64,000 bases of DNA from DAHUXN01 sp963811805 (GTDB lineage: Bacteria; Acidobacteriota; Terriglobia; Acidiferrales; UBA7541): positions 1,860,001 through 1,924,000 of the forward strand of contig CAWESU010000001.1 of the NCBI GenBank assembly GCA_963811805.1. The letters run 5' to 3'. Of the stretch, positions 29,262-37,284 are shown one piece after another (within the stretch, counting starts at the first letter, position 1; each line of letters opens with the position of its first letter). The notes beneath the pieces were generated by a model, which was not told where the DNA came from, made no database searches, and worked only from the letters and a program-made list of their open reading frames with translations. Both the position numbers and the translations under genes were made by a program.

Positions 29262-30485
29262 TTATGGTTGGTCGTCGCCCTCAGCGGGAGCTCCGCCCAA
29301 ACTCCACGGTGAAAGTGTCATCGCTTGCATTCCGCTCGGCGCTTCCAAAATCGGTTCCACTCCGCCGAGCAGCGTGATCGCTGTCACTTCTCCGGAAACT
29401 GCTCCTTCCGTCGAAACAATCATCACCGCTTCGCCTTTTTGCAAATTCGCCAGCGTCGCTGCCGGCAGCCTGTTCAGAAACTGCGTCAAATCCCCGGACC
29501 CTCCGCTGCGCTGAAATCCCCCCGGCCTCTGTCCCGCCGCTCCCGACGTCCCGCCTGCTCCCCGATTTGCGGCCATCGCGCCGCTCGCATTTCCTGCTTG
29601 CCCTCCGTTTTGCGCCATCCGCAGTCGCATTGCGATTCCTTGCGCCATCTGCGGACTCAACTGCCGTATCTCCGATTGCGGCGTGAACTTCACAAGGTAC
29701 GGCTTCTTCGAAATCAAATCGTTCACGGTAACCGTGTTCGCGGACGCGTCGATTGCCGCAATCGTTCCCGCGATATTTCGGAACGCTCCGGACACGATCT
29801 CTTGTGCGTCGAATTCGCTCCCGTCCGCGCTGCGCGTCCCCCGCGCCCGCAATTGATCGCCCGCGTGGACTTGGTCAATCGTCCCCGCCTTCGCATCGTC
29901 GAAATTCACCGAATCCGGCGCGTATCGCCGCAGAATCGTGTCCTTCGTCGTGTGGATCTCCACCGTCTTCGTCCCGCCGAGCGACGCCATCGTAATCGTG
30001 ATTGCTCCGCTCGTCGGGTCCACGCTCTTCACCAGTCCGCCCACGCCCCGCTGCCACTCCGCGCTTTGTTGAGCGTGCTGCGCGTCAACCGCCGACTTTT
30101 TCATCGCGATGATGCTTCCCGCGCTCAGCGGACCGCTCCCGCCCGAAGCCCGCGCCAGCACCAATATCCTGTCACCCACCTGCAAATCCGAAAGATGAAT
30201 TGCCGTCGCGCCCTGCAAGGTTTTTTGCCCCGGCGCGACTTGCAGCATCTTCGTCGCGTCGCTCACTGTCACCGTCACGTCCGTGCCCGCATCTGTCGTC
30301 AGCGTGATCGTGTTTCCCGTGATCGACTTAATCGTCCCAATCGACCGCGTCATGGCGCTCTGCGCCGTTTGCTGTGTCTGGCTTCCGCGTACCACCGCTC
30401 CCGCGCGCGTCGCCACTCCTGCGCTCGCGCCCAATCCCAGCGCCACCGCGGCCAGTGTTGCCATCGTTTTCGTAACTGAATGCAC
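29262..30485 (-). CDS. Exported protein with DUF5666-like repeats
   Basis: A 407-residue exported protein of unknown function. The signal-like segment MATLAAVALGLGASAGV is followed by three similar beta-rich repeats beginning SIGTIKSITGNTITL, GVGGLVKSVDPTSGAITI and IAGTIAAIDASANTVTV, the pattern of DUF5666. A Gly/Ala/Gln-rich low-complexity part (about residues 290-335) precedes the C-terminus. The GTG start at 30485 is uncertain; an in-frame ATG seven codons later is an alternative. It is upstream of the TonB receptor on the same strand, with a 91-bp gap, so co-expression is possible. Confidence 0.75.
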   Translation of the reverse strand: MHSVTKTMATLAAVALGLGASAGVATRAGAVVRGSQTQQTAQSAMTRSIGTIKSITGNTITLTTDAGTDVTVTVSDATKMLQVAPGQKTLQGATAIHLSDLQVGDRILVLARASGGSGPLSAGSIIAMKKSAVDAQHAQQSAEWQRGVGGLVKSVDPTSGAITITMASLGGTKTVEIHTTKDTILRRYAPDSVNFDDAKAGTIDQVHAGDQLRARGTRSADGSEFDAQEIVSGAFRNIAGTIAAIDASANTVTVNDLISKKPYLVKFTPQSEIRQLSPQMAQGIAMRLRMAQNGGQAGNASGAMAANRGAGGTSGAAGQRPGGFQRSGGSGDLTQFLNRLPAATLANLQKGEAVMIVSTEGAVSGEVTAITLLGGVEPILEAPSGMQAMTLSPWSLGGAPAEGDDQP

Positions 30486-30727
30486 GTTATCTACCCCGCC
30501 ATTTTTCGATGAGAGGCAATTCGGATGGCGCAGCGCTGTGGTCCCGCGGCTCCGCGATTATCTCCCTGGCTTTTAGACGCGCACACCACTATCAGGCGTT
30601 ACCTGAAATTTTCCCCGCCGTGATTCCCTGAAGAAAAACCTGTCCCTGGCGGCGTTTTTTCGCTGTCCTAGCCTCTCCCCGCTACGCCTGAGATCATTCC
30701 TTCGTGGTATCTTGCGCTCGCCACTTG

Positions 30728-32215
30728 TCACTCGTCACTGCCTTTAAACTCCGCCACGCCAATCTGTATCTGCGTCCCTCGCAGCCGCCAATACTCCACG
30801 CTATTCCGCGCCGGCATCTGCCCCGGCCTCGCGACCACTCCCGCCGGAGTCGGCTTCACCGTCCATATCCCATAAACTCTCCCGCCCAGCGCTGCGATTC
30901 CCGTGTAGTCCCCCAGGAAAACATCCTGCGCGTCGAACGCCTGCGCGTTCCACGCATAATTCGCAAACGTCTTCCCTCCGTCCGTCGACCGCGCCAGCGT
31001 CACCGTCTCCTTGCGATTTTCCGGATCGCCGCGCCGGTCGTAAAACACTACGTTCACCGACCCGTCCGCCGCATCCACCGCCATCCACTGAAAAAATTGG
31101 TCCGCGCCGTTGTGCACCGCGTCCGTATTCACGCGCACCGCCGGGCCCCACGTCTTCCCGTGGTCCTCCGACGTCGAGCAGAACACATCCACATCCCCGT
31201 TTCGGTAATCGCTCCACGTCACGTACATCCGCCCGCCTTTTTTTCCTCCACGCGGATCGATCCCAATCTGCGGAAACCCGTTTGACCGTGCCACCGCGTC
31301 CACCTTGAACATAATCGGCGCCGTCTCGATGATGCTCCGCGTCCGCGAAAACCTCTGCCCTCCGTCGCGCGACTCCGTCAGCACCATGTGATCCCCATCC
31401 GACCACACCGCGTACACCGTGCCGTCCGGCCCCACCGTCCCCGCAAATCCTTCCAGCGCGCCATTGTCGTCACGCGGCAATCCCGGCGCGTTATCGATTT
31501 CAATCGGCTTCGACCACGTTTTCCCGTCATCCGTCGAGCGCACAAACAGCAGCTCCGAATCCTTCACCGTCCAACGCGTCCATCCGATATACAGGTTCCC
31601 CGCATACCGCCCGTGGCTGTTGTCCGCCACGATGTACGGCTTGTCCTCGAACGGAACGCCCGGCTGCTGCGGCTGCGCGCTCACCGCAATTTCGTTTCCC
31701 TCCCAGGTCTTCCCCCCGTCCATCGACCGCCGGATGTAAATCCCGTTACGATTCGCGTTGTGTCCCCAGTAGTTGAACGTCCCCAGCTTGTCGAACGCGA
31801 TGTAGCAAATGAACGCGTGCCCCTGATTGTCGAATGTCGTCGACACGTCTCCCGACACGCGATATTCCTTCGATTCCACTCCCGTCGCCACCGTCCACGT
31901 TTTTCCCGCGTCCGTCGAATACGCCGCGTGCGCATTGTCTTGATACACCGCCACCACGTCGTCCGGATGATTCGGATCAATCGCAATCCCCGGCTCCGTG
32001 AAATATCCCGGCTCCGGCGTCACCGTCGTCAACGCCGCCCCCGGCGCCATCGCCAACGTCATTTGCCCCGCCTGCCCCGCATCCGCTTCCGTCGTCTGCG
32101 TCTGCGCGACGCCCGTCTGCGCTACACACAAAACCACCGCAACAAACATCGCTATCCATCCGCAACACCCAACAAACGCACTTCGGTCTTCCCGCAAGTT
32201 CTTAACATCTATCAT
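30728..32215 (-). CDS. Sialidase-like (BNR/Asp-box) exported protein
   Basis: A 495-residue protein with an N-terminal hydrophobic segment (about residues 18-38) that is a signal peptide ending near GVAQTQ. The rest carries at least six Asp boxes: STDAGKTWT, SMDGGKTWE, STDDGKTWS, SRDGGQRFS, SEDHGKTWG and STDGGKTFA. That is the six-bladed propeller fold of the exo-alpha-sialidase superfamily. I cannot assign the catalytic Arg triad or Tyr/Glu pair with confidence, so true sialidase activity is not shown. The ATG at 32215 follows GAGAGAAAG. It lies 15 bp downstream of the membrane half of a winged-helix regulator, so regulator and target appear to share a transcript. Confidence 0.82.
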   Translation of the reverse strand: MIDVKNLREDRSAFVGCCGWIAMFVAVVLCVAQTGVAQTQTTEADAGQAGQMTLAMAPGAALTTVTPEPGYFTEPGIAIDPNHPDDVVAVYQDNAHAAYSTDAGKTWTVATGVESKEYRVSGDVSTTFDNQGHAFICYIAFDKLGTFNYWGHNANRNGIYIRRSMDGGKTWEGNEIAVSAQPQQPGVPFEDKPYIVADNSHGRYAGNLYIGWTRWTVKDSELLFVRSTDDGKTWSKPIEIDNAPGLPRDDNGALEGFAGTVGPDGTVYAVWSDGDHMVLTESRDGGQRFSRTRSIIETAPIMFKVDAVARSNGFPQIGIDPRGGKKGGRMYVTWSDYRNGDVDVFCSTSEDHGKTWGPAVRVNTDAVHNGADQFFQWMAVDAADGSVNVVFYDRRGDPENRKETVTLARSTDGGKTFANYAWNAQAFDAQDVFLGDYTGIAALGGRVYGIWTVKPTPAGVVARPGQMPARNSVEYWRLRGTQIQIGVAEFKGSDE

Positions 32216-32230
32216 TGCTTTCTCTCCCGT

Positions 32231-32668
32231 CTATGAATTGCCCGTCTTCGTCCCCATCAGCATCAGCGACCTCTGCGCGAACGGCAAATACAGCAGCGCC
32301 GCCGTCACCGCAATCGCCGCGCCAATCCCAATCTGCTCCGCCGCCAAAAATGGCGCCAGCGCCCACAATTCATCGAGCGGCAGCAGCACCGGAAACAGCC
32401 TCCGGAATTTCCCGCCCAGTCCGCGATAGTTGAACGCCGTCGCGGTAATCAAGTACAGCCGCGTCGGTATCCCCGCCGCCGCCGTCACAATCAGCGCCAC
32501 CAAAATCACCCGCGCCGGCTCTCCCGCTTCCCTCAGCAGCGCGTCGACTTCGCGAATGCGCGCCAGCGACAGCACGTAGAAAATCAGATAGATCAGTTGA
32601 ATCAGCAAAAATAACGTCCGCGCCACCCCGCTCGACACCGCCGGCAAATCCCGCGCGTCGCTCAGCAC
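32231..32668 (-). CDS. Membrane domain, probably the C-terminal half of a frameshifted winged-helix regulator
   Basis: A 145-residue open frame with about four hydrophobic helices. The segments LDELWALAPFL and ALLYLPFAQRSL near the end recall the membrane domain that acidobacterial winged-helix proteins carry behind their DNA-binding domain. The formal start is a GTG at 32668 that overlaps the stop of the upstream winged-helix frame. However, the same frame continues upstream without a stop through a Gly/Ala/Ser-rich linker (GAAISGSESQADAERGEEG), which looks like genuine protein. Adding one G to the five-G run at 32739-32743 joins the two into one chain of about 285 residues. I therefore infer one broken gene and not two. 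Confidence 0.7.
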   Translation of the reverse strand: MLSDARDLPAVSSGVARTLFLLIQLIYLIFYVLSLARIREVDALLREAGEPARVILVALIVTAAAGIPTRLYLITATAFNYRGLGGKFRRLFPVLLPLDELWALAPFLAAEQIGIGAAIAVTAALLYLPFAQRSLMLMGTKTGNS

Positions 32669-33087
32669 CGTCGAACGCCCTTCCTCGCCACGCTCTGCAT
32701 CCGCTTGCGATTCGCTTCCTGAAATCGCCGCGCCAGCTCCCCCGCAATCTCCACCGGAGCGATAAATCGATACCCTTTTCTCGGCAGCGTCTGAATGAAT
32801 CGCGGATTCGCCGCCTCATCGCCCAACGCATTGCGCAGCTGATTGATCGCCGTGTTCACTCCGTGGTCGAAATCCACAAACGTATCCGACGCCCACAGCC
32901 GCTCGCGCAGCTCCTCGCGCGTCACCAATTCCCGCGGCCGCTCCAGCAGCATCAGCAGTATCCGCGCCGCCTGCTCCCGCAGACGCGCCTGCGCCTTGCC
33001 CTCTTTGCGCAGCTCTCCCGCCTCTTCGTCCATCTCGAACACGCCGAAACGGAACGTCCGCCCCCTCGCCTTCGCCTCCGCGGCCAT
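32662..33087 (-). CDS. Winged-helix (OmpR/PhoB-type) DNA-binding domain protein, N-terminal half
   Basis: A transcription factor fragment. Residues about 10-100 match the winged-helix effector domain: FRFGVFEMDEEAGELRK, then ILLMLLERPRELVTREELRERLW, FVDFDHGVNTAINQLR and the wing FIQTLPRKGYRFIAPV. No receiver domain is present, as in CadC/ToxR-like one-component regulators. After about residue 105 the frame turns Arg-rich and stops, unlike natural linkers; the correct continuation seems to lie in the frame of the membrane domain just downstream. GGGAGAG just before the ATG at 33087 supports that start over 33111. The intact protein would be a membrane-anchored regulator, perhaps of the sialidase-like gene that follows. 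Confidence 0.78.
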   Translation of the reverse strand: MAAEAKARGRTFRFGVFEMDEEAGELRKEGKAQARLREQAARILLMLLERPRELVTREELRERLWASDTFVDFDHGVNTAINQLRNALGDEAANPRFIQTLPRKGYRFIAPVEIAGELARRFQEANRKRMQSVARKGVRRC

Positions 33088-33232
33088 CCTCTCTCCCGTT
33101 GCGGCCCTCATTCTATGAGAGAACTTTCTCCAAGTGTCTGATTTTCCTCGCCCTTATGAATTGACTTGTTCGTGACACAAAAACGACCGCCAGAGCATTG
33201 CCGCCATCCCCCTCCTCTGCCATCTTCCTCGC

Positions 33233-34135
33233 ATGAAAGCGAGAAAACGCATGCCACGCCAAACTTGGAAAGCCATTCGCTTGCCGCAGCTCTGCTCGCC
33301 GGCGCCGCCCTTGCGCCCCGGCCATCCGCCGCCGCGCAACTCACTTCCGAAACCGCGCGAGCCTTTGACCAATATGTCGCCGCCAAAGAAGCCCGCGCCG
33401 CTCGCGACCTCGCCGCGAAAAAGAACTTCCTCTATATCGACGCCCTCCCGCCCGCGCAAAAAAACCAAGCCTACGCCAATCTCACGAACCGCCAAATCCT
33501 CGTCCAGCGCGACGATCAGTGCGCCACGCCCGCGCCCGCCTGCACCTCTATTCCCGGCGGCCTCATTCACGACTGGATCGGCATCGTCTTCGTCCCGGGA
33601 GTTTCCCTTCGCGAGGCGCTCGCCACCCTCCAGGACTACAATCGCGACTCCGACTACTACCATTCCGAAGTCGTGAAATCGAAGCTGCTCGCCAAATCGG
33701 GGCGACGATTTCCACATTTATCTTCGTCTGCGCCAGGTCCACATCATCACCGTGGTCCTCGACACCCAGTACGCCGTTCATTACACCCCCATCGATCGCG
33801 ATCACGAAATTGCGCGCTCGCTCAGCACTGCCGTCGCCGAAGTCGATCATGCCGGTTCACCCAACGAACGCGACGAGCCCGCTGGCCAGCCCGGCGACAA
33901 TGACCACGGCTTCCTCTGGCGCCTCGATTCTTACTGGCGTTTTTATCAAGCCGATGGCGGCGTTTACATTCAGTGCGAAGCCATCTCCCTCACGCGCGAC
34001 GTCCCCGCCGGTCTCGGCTGGTTGATCGGCTCTTTCATCGAGACAATTCCCGCAGCCTCGCTGCTCTCCACGCTCACCGAGACTCGCGCCGCTTTGCTCA
34101 AGCAATCGAATCTCGCCGAGGAGAACTCACAATGA
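33233..34135 (+). pseudogene. START-like (SRPBCC) exported protein with two apparent frameshifts
   Basis: The reading needs three segments in two frames. From the ATG at 33233 or 33251 a basic start (MPRQTWKAIRL) reads up to about 33280. There, adding one base gives a clean signal peptide (AAALLAGAALAPRPSAAAQ) in the next frame. That frame runs to about 33700, where removing one G from the GGGG run at 33699-33702 continues as GDDFHIYLRLRQVHIITVV to the stop. The restored protein, about 300 residues, resembles an acidobacterial family with LQDYNRDSDYYHSEV and GFLWRLDSYWRFYQADGG, probably a START-like lipid-binding fold. Its stop overlaps the next start (ATGA), so it belongs to an operon with the CDP-alcohol transferase. 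Confidence 0.75.
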
Positions 34136-34884
34136 ACGCCAAAATCGTATCCATCGCCGCAATCGCTCCCGTCCGCGCGCCCGTCGAATGCCGGGCCGCG
34201 CCTCTCGACAAACACAACCCCTCGTTCAAGAACGCCGCGCGCCTGCAAGAAAGCATCACCGCCGCGCCCGAGCGCAAAATCCTGCTCTGGCTCGCCGCGC
34301 GCATGCCCGCGCAAATCAACTCCGACCATCTGACCCTTCTCGGATTCCTATCCATGTGTTTCGCAGGCGCGAGCTACGCGCTCGCCCGCTGGACTTCCCT
34401 CGGCCTGCTCCTCGCCACGATTTTCCTCGCGCTCAATTGGTTTGGAGACAGCCTCGACGGCACTCTCGCCCGCGTCCGCAATTGCCAGCGCCCGCGCTAC
34501 GGTTTCTACGTCGACCACATGATCGATTCCGTCGGAGCCATTTTTCTCATGGGCGGTTTCGCCGCTTCTGGCTTCATCGACTGGCGCATCGCCGTCGGCA
34601 TGCTCGTCGCGTTTTTGCTTCTCTCCATCGAAACCTATCTCGCCACCTACACCCTCGGCGTTTTTCGTTTGTCCTTCGCGAAACTCGGACCCACCGAAAT
34701 TCGCATCCTTCTCGCGTTCGGAAATCTCGCGCTGTGGCTTCGCCCCAGCGCTAAACTCCCCGGATTCTCCTTGCGCGTCTTCGATTTCGGCGGCCTTGTC
34801 GCCATCTTCGGCATGTTGCTCATGTTCCTCGCCGCCGCCATCCTCCACACCCGCACCCTCTATCGCCAGGAGACCCCGCGATGA
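34132..34884 (+). CDS. CDP-alcohol phosphatidyltransferase family protein
   Basis: A 250-residue inner-membrane enzyme that moves a phospho-alcohol or diacylglycerol-phosphate group from a CDP carrier. The family active-site signature is complete: GDSLDGTLARVRN followed by GFYVDHMIDSV, i.e. D-x2-D-G-x2-A-R, then G-x3-D-x3-D. Around six hydrophobic helices follow. I chose the ATG at 34132, preceded by GAGGAGAA; it overlaps the upstream stop as ATGA, and its own stop overlaps the GtrA gene start the same way. The three genes are therefore translationally coupled. The donor and acceptor lipids are unknown; a role in a special membrane lipid or lipid-linked sugar is inferred from GtrA. Confidence 0.88.
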   Translation: MNAKIVSIAAIAPVRAPVECRAAPLDKHNPSFKNAARLQESITAAPERKILLWLAARMPAQINSDHLTLLGFLSMCFAGASYALARWTSLGLLLATIFLALNWFGDSLDGTLARVRNCQRPRYGFYVDHMIDSVGAIFLMGGFAASGFIDWRIAVGMLVAFLLLSIETYLATYTLGVFRLSFAKLGPTEIRILLAFGNLALWLRPSAKLPGFSLRVFDFGGLVAIFGMLLMFLAAAILHTRTLYRQETPR

Positions 34885-35384
34885 TTGTTTCGCGCAAGCG
34901 CGCAGCTGTGCTCCTCAAGCGCTGGCTGAAATTCAACGCCGTCGGCGCCATGGGGATCTGCGTCCAATTGCTCGCCGTCTATCTCTTCGGCTCGGCCCTC
35001 AAAGCAGGCTCGCTTTGGGCCACGGCCCTCGCCGTCGAAGCCGCCGTGCTCCACAATTTTGTCTGGCATGTCCGTTTCACTTGGGCCGATCGCCGTACCG
35101 CCTCACGTCGCCATATTCTTCGCCGTCTGTTTGCCTTCAACGCCACCACCGGCGCCGTCTCCATCGCCGGCAATCTGCTTTTCGTTTCGCTGCTGATGCG
35201 CACAGCGCACGCGCCGCTCCTCGCAGCAAATCTGTTCGCCGTCGTCGCATGCTCGCTCCTCAATTTTGTCGTCAACGACAAAATTGTCTTCCGCTTGGCG
35301 TCACGGACGCGCTGCGAATGTGCATCTGCGGTTGAAGCAGGAACACACACGAGGAACAAACTTCCTTGTTCCTTGGGCGTATGA
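34881..35384 (+). CDS. GtrA-family membrane protein
   Basis: A 167-residue integral membrane protein with four hydrophobic helices, of the GtrA type. Such proteins are thought to help flip undecaprenyl-linked sugars or act beside polyisoprenyl glycosyltransferases. The N-terminal RWLKFNAVGAMGICVQL, the AVLHNFVWHVRFTW segment and the C-terminal NFVVNDKIVFR are the usual GtrA landmarks. The ATG overlaps the stop of the CDP-alcohol transferase (ATGA). The C-terminal 25 residues after VFRLASR look unrelated to the family, so the end may have been altered by rearrangement; a stretch of its N-terminus is repeated about 700 bp downstream. Confidence 0.85.
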   Translation: MIVSRKRAAVLLKRWLKFNAVGAMGICVQLLAVYLFGSALKAGSLWATALAVEAAVLHNFVWHVRFTWADRRTASRRHILRRLFAFNATTGAVSIAGNLLFVSLLMRTAHAPLLAANLFAVVACSLLNFVVNDKIVFRLASRTRCECASAVEAGTHTRNKLPCSLGV

Positions 35385-35732
35385 AGACCATCGGGAGGAA
35401 TGACCTTGACCCTTCAAACACCGCACCTTTTGCAAAGGGCACGAAGAGTGCGGCACCCATAAATTCTAAACCGGCGTGACCTGCGTGGTGAGCTAACGGG
35501 ATGCTACTATCGCTGCGTGTTCGACGCGGCGACCGGAGAAAGGGTATCCGCGCGATGTATTCGCTTTATGTCAGACGTCGCGAGTGTCGCCGGCACGCCC
35601 GCGTTCCGCACAAATTTGGCCTGCCGCGGCTCAAACGCTGGCTGAAATTCAACGCCGTCGGCTCAAGGCCTGGCTCTGTTCCCTCGATCTTGAAACGGGT
35701 CGGAGCAAACCGGACAGGGGGAGAATGCAGTC
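35385..35732. other. Intergenic stretch with a gtrA-like fragment
   Basis: These 348 bp hold no convincing complete gene. Within them, about 35631-35662 repeats the start of the upstream GtrA gene nearly exactly (coding LKRWLKFNAVG), in an open frame that otherwise shows no protein character. This looks like debris of a duplicated or rearranged gtrA. GGGGGAG near the right edge serves the next gene. Confidence 0.6.
35631..35662 (+). repeat. Short duplicated copy of the gtrA 5' region
   Basis: The bases coding for LKRWLKFNAVG here match those at about 34914-34945 inside the GtrA gene with only a couple of differences. The match stops abruptly on both sides. It is best read as a relic of duplication or recombination. 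Confidence 0.7.
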
Positions 35733-36116
35733 GTGACAAAACGCGAAACGAACGAAGTAAATGAATACATAGCAAAATGTCCGAAAGAGGCGCAAGGTAA
35801 TTTGGCGAAGATCAGAGCCGCCATACGGGCCGCAGCGCCAGGTGCTACGGAACGCACCGATTATTTCCAAATGCCCGGATATTCCTATCCGGGATTTGAT
35901 TATTATGACGGGATGTTTGCTTGGTTCAGCTTCAAGAAACCACACGTATGCCTACATGTACCCCCTTCGGTGCTACGAAAACATAGGAAGGAACTCGCAG
36001 GTTATGCGACAACGAAAGCCATTGTTAGCTTCCCAATGGTTAGACCGATACCAATCACATTGGTGAAGAAACTGGTGAAAGCAAGCGTAAAGGTGATGAA
36101 GAATAAGTCTAAGTAG
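35733..36116 (+). CDS. DUF1801-family protein
   Basis: A 127-residue small cytosolic protein of the DUF1801/YdhG-like type. It shows the usual landmarks: VNEYIAKCPKEAQGNLAKIRAAIRAAAP at the N-terminus, then ERTDYFQMPGYSY, and a central beta part (AWFSFKKPHVCLHV). A basic tail ends the chain. The start is a GTG at 35733, preceded by GGGGGAGA. Related proteins have been proposed as iron-binding chaperones, but no function is proven from this sequence. It sits alone between the gtrA relic and a convergent small gene. Confidence 0.85.
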   Translation: MTKRETNEVNEYIAKCPKEAQGNLAKIRAAIRAAAPGATERTDYFQMPGYSYPGFDYYDGMFAWFSFKKPHVCLHVPPSVLRKHRKELAGYATTKAIVSFPMVRPIPITLVKKLVKASVKVMKNKSK

Positions 36117-36129
36117 TACAGCGCACAGT

Positions 36130-36381
36130 CTAAGGTTGGTACCCGTCCGCCATCCATTGAGCGAAGAGTTCAATGCGAGATTGCGGCCAAGGACCTTCTC
36201 CTCTGGGCGGTGGGGGCGGCATTACCGCGCCGCCGATTCCCCGAATGCGGTCGTAAATGGCCGCCGCGTGCGACTTAACATCGTCATAACTCGCTAAGTT
36301 GAACGCCTTACTCATGCCATGGATGTCTCGGTCCGTAAAAAGCGGGCAGATGTCGGCTTGAAAGCTCGTCGGTTTCGTCAT
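36130..36381 (-). CDS. Small conserved-looking hypothetical protein
   Basis: An 83-residue protein. It looks real because of its composition: DICPLFTDRDIHGMSKAFNLASYDDVKSH, a proline run (MPPPPP) and a C-terminal WPQSRIELFAQWMADGYQP, features I associate with a small family of soil-bacterial proteins of unknown role. No signal peptide, cysteine pair or metal motif is apparent. It is convergent with the DUF1801 gene and its start is 126 bp from the divergent yqeY gene. Function not recognised. Confidence 0.6.
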   Translation of the reverse strand: MTKPTSFQADICPLFTDRDIHGMSKAFNLASYDDVKSHAAAIYDRIRGIGGAVMPPPPPRGEGPWPQSRIELFAQWMADGYQP

Positions 36382-36507
36382 GGCGCCTCACAGGGTCGTT
36401 CATTTCTTGCGGGAGGATTTTATCACGGCCCCGCGCGCCACGCTTCTCACCAAACGGTTTTCGCGATACTCTTACGTGTAGCTTCTTACCGTGGAGAATC
36501 CGGACGC

Positions 36508-36954
36508 ATGAGCTTGATGGAACATATCCAAAAAGATTTGACCGCGGCCATGAAGGAAAAAGATGAATTGCGCCTGAGCGTCTTGCGCATGGTCAAGTCC
36601 GCGCTCAAGAACAAAGAAATCGAGAAGATGCGTCCGCTCGAAAATCTGGAAGCGCTGCAAGTCTTGCAAACCCTCGTAAAACAGCGCCACGAATCGGTCG
36701 AGCAATTCACCAAAGGCGGTCGCGACGATTTGGCCGCCAAAGAAGCGCGCGAAATCAAAATCATCGAAAATTATCTTCCGCCCGCGCCCAACGACGCCGA
36801 AGTTTTGCGCGCCATCGAAGACGCCATCGCCGAGACCGGCGCGGACTCGCTGAAGCAGATGGGCGCGGTGATCAAGGCGGCGCGCGCCAAGCTCGAAGGC
36901 AAAACCGTCGACGGGAAACTCCTGAGCGACAAAGTCCGCGAGCGCCTCTCGTAA
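36508..36954 (+). CDS. GatB/YqeY domain protein
   Basis: A 148-residue cytosolic protein of the YqeY family, which is related to the C-terminal tRNA-binding domain of GatB, the amidotransferase that makes Gln-tRNA and Asn-tRNA. Landmarks: DLTAAMKEKDELRLSVLRMVKSALKNKEIE at the N-terminus, EIKIIENYLPPAP in the middle, and a C-terminal GKTVDGKLLSDKVRERL. I chose the ATG at 36508 because it gives the normal family length; the frame is open to 36319 but that part is not protein-like. GGAG sits about twelve bases upstream. Stand-alone YqeY function is not settled. Confidence 0.92.
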   Translation: MSLMEHIQKDLTAAMKEKDELRLSVLRMVKSALKNKEIEKMRPLENLEALQVLQTLVKQRHESVEQFTKGGRDDLAAKEAREIKIIENYLPPAPNDAEVLRAIEDAIAETGADSLKQMGAVIKAARAKLEGKTVDGKLLSDKVRERLS

Positions 36955-37284
36955 GACTCCGAACGCAGGAATGGCCGGTACTAGCACCAACCACTGCGGA
37001 CAAATCGGCTCTTCCCACAGGCAGAATGGGCCGAAATTGGCCTGGTGAAACAGGCCATTGAAAACCATGTTTTTTTGCGCTTCTTGAGGGGCGAGGAGTT
37101 TGAAAGTTGCGAAATCCTTGGGGAAAACGCGGATTTGTGGACCACGGTTGCCGCCGGATCGTAGTGGCGGCGCAGCACGGCGAACAGGCCAATTCTCAAA
37201 AAACGGCACAAAATCGGGTTATAGAACCAGGCCATTCCTATAGACATTCAATAGGTGCAAGGAACAGGGAAATGGCGAGGGAAA
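36955..37284. other. Intergenic stretch with inverted repeats
   Basis: No gene is supported here. A perfect 10-bp inverted repeat (AGGAATGGCC at 36967-36976 and GGCCATTCCT at 37230-37239) encloses 253 bp. Inside it, TGGCCTG-GTGAAA-CAGGCCA at 37038-37057 forms a hairpin, with a seven-T run starting 12 bases later, so it could weakly terminate yqeY. The block may be a small mobile or repeated unit, but no target duplication is evident. Confidence 0.5.

Noticed and set aside
29325..30479. Arg/His-rich frame antisense to the DUF5666-like gene
   Set aside because: Composition is typical of a shadow frame and no start signal is present.
30728..32215. Assigning the gene as a true sialidase
   Set aside because: The Asp boxes show the fold, but I could not locate the catalytic Arg triad and Tyr/Glu pair.
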